This document shows, in pieces, positions 57,721 to 64,000 of a DNA stretch of 64,000 nucleotides; the stretch's first letter is position 1; each line of letters starts with the position of its first letter. Position numbers and translations under genes: made by a program. The notes beneath the pieces were generated by a model. The model saw only the letters and a program-made list of their open reading frames with translations. It searched no databases and had not been told where the DNA came from. Origin of the DNA: Chrysogorgia sp. JL179-B06 (Eukaryota > Cnidaria > Anthozoa > Scleralcyonacea > Chrysogorgiidae); assembly GCA_035772405.1 (NCBI GenBank), contig JAYKKM010000351.1, forward strand, positions 1,225,501-1,289,500, read 5' to 3'.

Positions 57721-57766
57721 CTCCGAGGACAAAGTAAGTAGCTGTTTACTCATTTCTGCCAGGGCT
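57721..57766 (-). CDS. penultimate exon of the RecQ-like gene
   Basis: Encodes EALAEMSKQLLTLSSE and ends at a donor gag|gtaaat. Phase 0 joins RQSYKSLYGPN of the next exon. The exact acceptor is uncertain (aag or cag near 57760-57768). Confidence 0.5.
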
Positions 57767-58721
57767 TCACATAGATAAAAAAGTATTTCCCTATTTAATT
57801 CGTGCTTGTTGAATTATTATGAACTTGTTTAAATAAACAATTACAAGGGCCAAAGCGTAAATAAAATGTTTTGATAAGATTTATTATTACTTGTACATGT
57901 ATTTTCCGTGTTATACCACTGTGGTTATACGTTGTCAGCTTGAAAAAACATGCGATAAAGAAAAATAAGGGTTTCTTCATTGTAAATTTTATCTTATATT
58001 CAGACTATTAAATCGTGGACAAGTTAGCTAGTTTCTTTCCTTCTGTATCTCTAGAGTTTTCTTGTTTAAAGCGACGTTTTTAAACCACTGAACTACCATC
58101 ATTCCTTGTTCAAAACAACAACTTGCTTTTTCGCGCCATTCAACAGTACCGGAGCTCGGGTGTCTCCGCAAGATAAACAACAAACCTTATTTCGTTTTTA
58201 TTTATATTATGACATTTATCAAACGTATATATATATACGAATGTTGTGTTCAGTGTCAGTGGCTATATCTAAGTCAGGTCGCTTTGTCAACAAACATTCA
58301 CGCGTGTACTAAATGGATGTTTTAACTACGTGCCGGCCCTTTAAATTGCAAGCTTGGCCGGCTATTATAATCCCAGGGACAACAGGATTACGAATTAGTT
58401 TCATAAAACAGATATAATAACTCCTCTTTACTCACCTTTCAAAACACAAATGTTGTAGTCTCAAAGTAAATAACACTTTTTAATCTGTTCAGGATTTTAC
58501 CGCTTTTTACCGCTGCTGATACCGTTTTTAAAAAAATTAATATTATCCGCCAAATTGCCTGGTTACCAAGTTTTGAGCGCTATCAACGAAAATTACGCGA
58601 TGTTGCAAAAAATCTCCTCTTAAATATATTGATACAAGTGTTAGCATTTAAGGGGACATCCTGTATAAATATTATTGTATTATTATTCTTATTATTATTC
58701 CGGAAAACGGTTTGTCGCGCT
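57767..58721. other. nothing recognised; expected intron of the RecQ-like gene
   Basis: No additional helicase exon could be identified. An ATT microsatellite lies near 58675-58698. Confidence 0.4.
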
Positions 58722-59748
58722 GGCGTCAATTTAAATTTAAATTTAAAAGCCAAATTTAACGCACCAAAAAACCGTTTCAATTTTTGCATTTTCGCAATCA
58801 TGTGACGGTTGCAATTTAAATATTAATTCAAATGCAGAGGTCTACCAATCAGCTTCTGTTGCAGACTATTTACCAGGGCCAACTTTTCCGATGCCGCGCA
58901 TGAGATCTAGTTAAAACAAACAAACTCGATTCTACTCTGTCCACCCTGCAAGCATCCCCGTCATGATAAGGGCCTAAACGCCGATCGATATTAGCACCCT
59001 CGCCCTCAGGCCTTCGGCCGGCGCTTCCCGCCGGGCGAGGGGATTATGGGGATTATATCAGTACTTGTTTAACCCATTCAGGATGACATGCCCTTTACCT
59101 GCTTAATGCATTATTGCAAGTGAGCTGACACATGTTCAATCCCTAACATTTCCCCCAATCATAAAATACCGTACAATCCCGCTTATTCTAGTTATTGGCC
59201 CCCTGTTTGTTAACAGAAAATACCTTCTGATTTAATATAAGGTAATTAAGCCCAAAAATAACAAAAAATCAGCGAATAAAAGTAAATAATAACAGATAAA
59301 AAGTTATGGCAGCATTCTGTATCTCACTACTGACAATTAATCATTTTGAGGCTGCTACATAACGTGTGTAGCAGGTTTTGCTATATATAATACAGGGCAT
59401 CATTTTTCACATTATTATCCCCTCGCCTGGCGCGAAGCGCCGGCCGAAGGCCGTAATATCGACCGGCGTTTAGTCCCTTATCACGCGAGATGGAAGACCG
59501 ATCTGATCTCGGATCGGATTTATTTGTTTATATATATATATGATCAACCGTCCTCATGCGCGGCATCGGAAAATTGGGGCCTGGTAACTAGATATAGACA
59601 GAAGCTGATTGGTAGACCTCTGCATTTGAATTAATATTTAAATTGCAACCGTCACATGATTGCGAATGCAAAAATTGAAACGCTATTGAAACGGTTTTTT
59701 GGTGCGTTAAATTTGGCGTAATTTAAATTTAAATTGACGCCGCCATTC
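58722..59748. mobile_element. foldback element with about 330-bp arms
   Basis: Left arm begins GGCGTCAATTTAAATTTAAA and the right arm ends with the inverse. Shared blocks in order are 'caccaaaaaaccgtttcaat', 'gaggtctaccaatcagcttc', 'gatgccgcgcatga', 'taagggnctaaacgccg' and 'cttcggccggcgct'. The spacer of about 350 bp is unrelated and non-coding. A single arm of the same family lies at 63590-63805. Confidence 0.85.
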
Positions 59749-60690
59749 GCCGACGGCGAAAGTTATATGCCATAAAAACCAGCCATTTCCTCACAAAATC
59801 ATCGGATGCAGTAATGTTTGTTTTTATCAAACATTACTATAGACATTATCAGCTGATTTCATGCCGAAACTGTAGTGTTGAAGGACAAGATAATCAAAGA
59901 CAGGCACAAGTAAAAGGTAAATACATTGTCACCGACTCACCGGTCTGTGTTGAGCAATTAATTTGCCTTTTCTGCATAGTTTTTTTTGGTTAGGGTTAGT
60001 AATTTGGTTAGGATTAGGTTTAGGATTTTGGTGATATTTACCAGCATTTCGTTGAATTCTAAGAGACTATAGCGTCGTACGGCTACCGTACGAATAGCCA
60101 TACCTTCAGTTCAGTGCTTCACTTTATCGTTTAACTTTTTGACTTGACTCGCTAATTTTAATGTAATTTAAATAATTGTACACTGTATTGTGTATTTTCT
60201 CCAAGCTCCCAAATCTAATAGACACATTTTGAAATACTCAACAGAGAGATTTGGAAAAATTTGAAGGTGTGTAATGTTTTGAATGTTTAGAATTTTCAAT
60301 TTTCAAAACATATATGTATAATATTTTGACAGTTGGAATTAAATCCATGCAGTTTAAAATATATACCATTTGTTCTTTATAATACTGCAGAATAGTAAGT
60401 GGTAGTACAAATTTTTGAATTGCATGTACAGTATGTTTATTATTTTATTGAAATTATAAATACTATGCTTGATAATTAGCCTATATATACAGTAGTTTAG
60501 GGTGAAAAAAACATGCATACTATTGCTGTGTTTATATGACCTATAGGCCTGGCCTACAATTTTGTAGCAATAAACACGCATTACTGTATACTTGTCAGTG
60601 TTAATATATACATTGCTGTAGTGAATAAGGGAGCGCTCGGGGGGAAACAGACGATACAGTACATGGATGATTGTCAAGCAAGCTCATATC
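59749..60690. other. intergenic, nothing recognised
   Basis: No exon or element ends recognised. Contains a short 'ggttagggttagtaatttgg' stretch near 59987. Confidence 0.45.
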
Positions 60691-60701
60691 CTCAGAAAAA
60701 T

Positions 60702-60782
60702 TATTCTGTGTCCCGGACAGGGATAACTTCCTGATTTCCAGTGAGATGCTCTAACCATTGAGCTACCAAGACTCAGATGGCG
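60702..60782 (-). repeat. tRNA-derived repeat
   Basis: On minus: 'ggtagctcaatggttagagc' is a good A box, followed at tRNA spacing by a damaged B box. A shorter A-box-like 'gatggctcaatggtaataag' lies at 60971. Not a functional tRNA. Confidence 0.6.
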
Positions 60783-61435
60783 AGTGAAGGTTACATTGAT
60801 GTACTGATTCTATTGATATATGTCTGCCTACAAAATGCAGCTCGCATTTGCATACAGCAGTGTATATTTAACACACCCAATCATTACTGATATATATACT
60901 AACTGCTGCATAGGCAGTATATATATCATTAGAACAGTACATCATTGTAACCTCTCTCCATCTGAATCTCGATGGCTCAATGGTAATAAGGTTATAATTT
61001 TTTATGTTTCTGACGATATGATCTTGACGTCCATGCTTTGTATACTGGCATGTATTCCATATATAATCTGTGTTTACAGTACTCCATCCATGATTATGGA
61101 ACATGTCAGACCTACAGTTACTTCGCTGGCCTATAGTGGGTCACAATTTATTATGTCGCGATCTGTCAATGTAAAATACAGCTTATTATTATTATATGTT
61201 CACATTGGGTATGTTGACACTACTAAGTACTGTGTTAGCTAGATCATTGTCGACAAGCAGACTAGGCATGGCATCCTGAAGATACTGTAGGTTATAATAT
61301 ATATGTGCATGGTGATATAATTTAGATACTATAGTACACAATGCCATATATATATATGCTTTGTTACATGGCAAATATGGTACAGTGGATCTGCAATCTG
61401 CATTAGGCATTATTATTATTAGTATTATATGTTAA
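60783..61435. other. intergenic, nothing recognised
   Basis: A 140-codon frame at 60820-61242 has no recognisable motif and is probably chance. Confidence 0.45.
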
Positions 61436-61439
61436 TGCA

Positions 61440-61720
61440 TTATTATTATTAGTATTAATAATAATAATAATACTTTATTTGACCTAGAATCCAAGCAAAA
61501 CTATAAACTTGCTTAGTTTACAAATACTAGGTATATGGACAAACAACTATAGGATCTACTATTTACAAGATATACTCTATGTTCTATTAGAGTTTAGTCC
61601 ATCCTCCAACAACTTAATGAACGACCTAATTTAATCCAATCTACAGTTTACAAGTAATTTTTATGCAAATTATGAACACCTTGGGGAAAAGACTTGACGA
61701 TTCTAATACAATACTTTATA
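61440..61720 (-). mobile_element. candidate LINE/SINE 3' end
   Basis: Read on minus, the stretch ends in 'tcaaataaagtattatt' followed by (ATT)n, the form of retroposon tails seen elsewhere in the window. The family is not identified. Confidence 0.45.
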
Positions 61721-62084
61721 AACGGTATACTCCATGCTTGTTGTTGCCTGTTTTTTACGAAGAAAATGACCGCCCTTGTAAAAAACGCCACAGAGAATCT
61801 TTACCACTTTAAACCAGAGTCTTATGATTACAACGAAAATCATCATGATTAATCCTTTTCGATGCAATACCCCTGCGGAATAATCTTCCCTTGTGTTCAA
61901 AATCTTTCCATTCAACCACGTTAAGCCGTTTAACGACAAAGATGGACGGCGATTGTCTTTCCTTCACACCGACATAGATAATTTTACCACTACGCAAAGC
62001 TTCCTTGTAAACAGTTTTTAGATCTCTCAAAAGTCTCATAAGCGGCAATCATTCATTTAAGATTGAACGTTATTTGTCTTTCTT

Positions 62085-62186
62085 TCACACCGATGATTTT
62101 CCCTTCGTAGATGATTTTCCCTTCGTAGATGATTTTCCCTTCGTAGATGATTTTCCCTTCGTAGATGATTTTCCCTTCGTAGATAT
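62085..62186. repeat. 18-bp tandem repeat, about 5 copies
   Basis: 'gatgattttcccttcgta' repeated head to tail. The flank 'cacaccga' is shared with 61965, which suggests a local duplication of the preceding 100 bases. Confidence 0.9.
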
Positions 62187-62529
62187 GTTCTAAAGTCTTA
62201 TATCAATTTAGTAGATCACTAGCAGATCACCAGTTAGATGTCCAGCATTGACGACGGCAGTTACGACGGATTATCACGAAAAGAACCTAACTTTCAGACG
62301 GAGCTCCGAAGAGCACATCCGCCCTCAGTCAGGCCTAATAATAATAATAATAATAACTAGAAATACGAATTCGCAATAATCCCCTCGCCCGCCTTTTCTC
62401 CCCCCCCCCCCCCCCCCCCTACGGGAATTTCTCCATCCATGGTGCCCAGACCTCGCACGCCGTGGCCGTGTATTATTTCTGTTTTGCAAAAATTCACAAT
62501 TTCCAAAAGCCCGTTTCGTCGAAGAAATG

Positions 62530-63550
62530 TTTGAACGTTATCTCGGCCAATATTTAACCGATTTAAACTCGGAAAACACATTTGGAATTAGCGAGTAAAC
62601 ATACATAACATACGCGTTTACTATATTACGAGAACGTGAGTACCCTTCGTAAAAACGGTTTATGTACTTAGAAATTAGTCGATTATAAACTGGTCACTTC
62701 ATCTATATTATTTTGAACGTTATCTCGATCAATATTTAAACCGTTTTCAATTCTGAAAAGAGATTTGGAATTAGCGAGTCAAAATACATCACATATGTGT
62801 CTACTATATTACGAGAACGTGAATACCCTTCGTAAAAATGGTTTATGTACTTAGAAAGTTAGTCGGCTTTGTCGGCTAAATAATGATTAGCCGGTCACTT
62901 CGTCGAATATTATGTTGAATATCTCGATCAATATATAACCGTTTTCAATTCTGAAAACAGATTTGGAATTAGCGAGTCAAAATACATCACATATGTGTCT
63001 ACTATATTACGAGAACGTGAATACCCTTCGTAAAAATGGTTTATGTACTTAGAAAGTTAGTCGGCTTTGTCGGCTAAATAATGATTAGCCGGTCACTTCG
63101 TCGAATATTATGTTGAATATCTCGATCAATATATAACCGTTTTCAATTCTGAAAACAGATTTGGAATTAGCGAGTCAAAATACATCACATATGTGTCTAC
63201 TATATTACGAGAACGTGAATACCCTTCGTAAAAATGGTTTATGTACTTAGAAAGTTAGTCGGCTTTGTCGGCTAAATAATGATTAGCCGGTCACTTCGTC
63301 GAATATTATGTTGAATATCTCGATCAATATATAACCGTTTTCAATTCTGAAAACAGATTTGGAATTAGCGAGTCAAAATACATAACATATGTGTCTACTA
63401 TATTACGAGAACGTGAATACCCTTCGTAAAAATGGTTTATGTACTTAGAAATTAGTCCGGGCTTGGTCGGCTATGATAATCTCGATCAATATATAACCGT
63501 TTTCAATTCTGAAAACAGATTTGGAATTAGCGAGTCAAAATACATACTCG
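62530..63550. repeat. 198-bp satellite array
   Basis: 'ccgttttcaattctgaaaac' recurs at about 62939, 63137, 63335 and 63497. Spacings are 198, 198 and 162, with two more diverged units to the left. Units contain 'ggaattagcgagtcaaaata' and 'actatattacgagaacgtga'. The middle units are almost identical. Confidence 0.95.
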
Positions 63551-63589
63551 GACTCGGATTTCTATTTCCTCGAAAAACTATGTCTCTTG

Positions 63590-63661
63590 TGACGGTTCAA
63601 TTTAATCTGAGTATCTAGTTACCAGTGCCACATTTTCCGATGCCGCGCATGAGGACGGTTG

Positions 63662-63704
<43 letters not shown>

Positions 63705-63805
63705 ATAAAGCTGATCCGAGATCAGGATCCGCTTGGATCTCGCGTGATAAGGGACTAAACGCCGGTCGATATTAGCACCCTCGCCCTTCGGGCCGGCGCT
63801 TCGCG
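63590..63805. mobile_element. single arm of the 58722 foldback family
   Basis: 'gatgccgcgcatgaggacgg', 'ggatctcgcgtgataaggga' and 'ctaaacgccggtcgatatta' match the right arm of 58722-59748 in inverted orientation. An internal (TA)n tract (63666-63700) is expanded here. Confidence 0.8.
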
Positions 63806-64000
63806 AGTTCAGCTGCCTTGATAATAATACAATAACTAGAAATACGTTATACGCAACACCCCTCGCCCGCTTACTGTTTGAAACTTTTATAGCATAGTTG
63901 CTAATTTACTACTATAATACAGTACTGCAGTTATGCGCTTTGTCCTAGTGATGTCATCAGCGTTCAATAATTTTTGTTTTGGACACCTCCGTTCAATAAT
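63806..64000. other. window end, nothing recognised
   Basis: The 'aactagaaatacg' block at 63834 is shared with 49228 and 62356. No gene recognised. Confidence 0.5.

Noticed and set aside
60820..61242. 140-codon frame as a gene
   Set aside because: No motif, no splice or start context, AT-rich; a shorter antisense frame exists as well.
61703..62048. Overlapping minus frames (RDLKTVYKEAL..., VKERQSPSIFVVKRL...)
   Set aside because: Not recognisable, and part of the sequence is locally duplicated beside an 18-bp tandem repeat. Left uncalled.

Overview
This is a piece of an invertebrate animal genome, AT-rich and crowded with transposons. The evidence for a eukaryote is direct: a gene split into many short exons with GT/AG borders and matching phases, LINE, BEL/Pao and Penelope-like retroelements, many TIR transposons and MITEs, tRNA-derived repeats, and long satellite and microsatellite arrays. 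A cnidarian is my best guess. It rests on the GIY-YIG Penelope-like elements with hammerhead ribozymes, the EGF plus fibrinogen-like protein type, and the mix of THAP, P2X7-like and HARBI1-like sequences. Other marine invertebrates are not excluded.

Host genes. (1) Positions 1784-19159 (+) hold the 3' ten exons of an AGGF1 orthologue (OCRE, FHA and G-patch domains); its 5' end lies outside the window or was not found. Exon phases agree across all ten exons. Its introns are filled with MITEs, a minisatellite, a pogo-like element, and LINE and PLE debris. (2) Positions 28784-29619 (-) hold an EGF plus fibrinogen-like exon with one frameshift. (3) Positions 57253-57766 (-) hold the last two exons of what looks like a RecQ/WRN-type helicase (HTH_40-like C-terminus). 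(4) Positions 53323-56627 (-) hold a long, nearly intact ~1,100-residue protein with Cys-rich, RNase H-like and C2H2 parts. It is probably transposon-derived and carries a single frameshift.

Mobile DNA by region. 0-20 kb: AGGF1 with nested MITEs, notably TTAA-flanked elements and a family with 9-bp target duplications. 20-28.3 kb: LINE debris broken by several insertions, then a 3.56-kb TTAA element carrying a P2X7-ballast-like gene on + and a THAP gene on -. 30.7-36.2 kb: a BEL/Pao element with LTRs differing at one base but with the integrase core deleted. 36.2-38.6 kb: hammerhead-like PLE tails and a TIR element that has picked up a protein-kinase fragment. 38.6-45 kb: a duplicated 1.4-kb segment; the second copy was opened inside its (TA)n tract by a Penelope-like element carrying two tandem hammerhead ribozymes. 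A third hammerhead lies close by on the other strand. 45-52.7 kb: a foldback element, a 15-bp array invaded by another inverted-repeat element, a 410-bp tandem array and a hAT-like MITE. 58-64 kb: foldback elements and a 198-bp satellite.

All calls are from reading the sequence and conceptual translations. No search was run, so family names are recognition calls.
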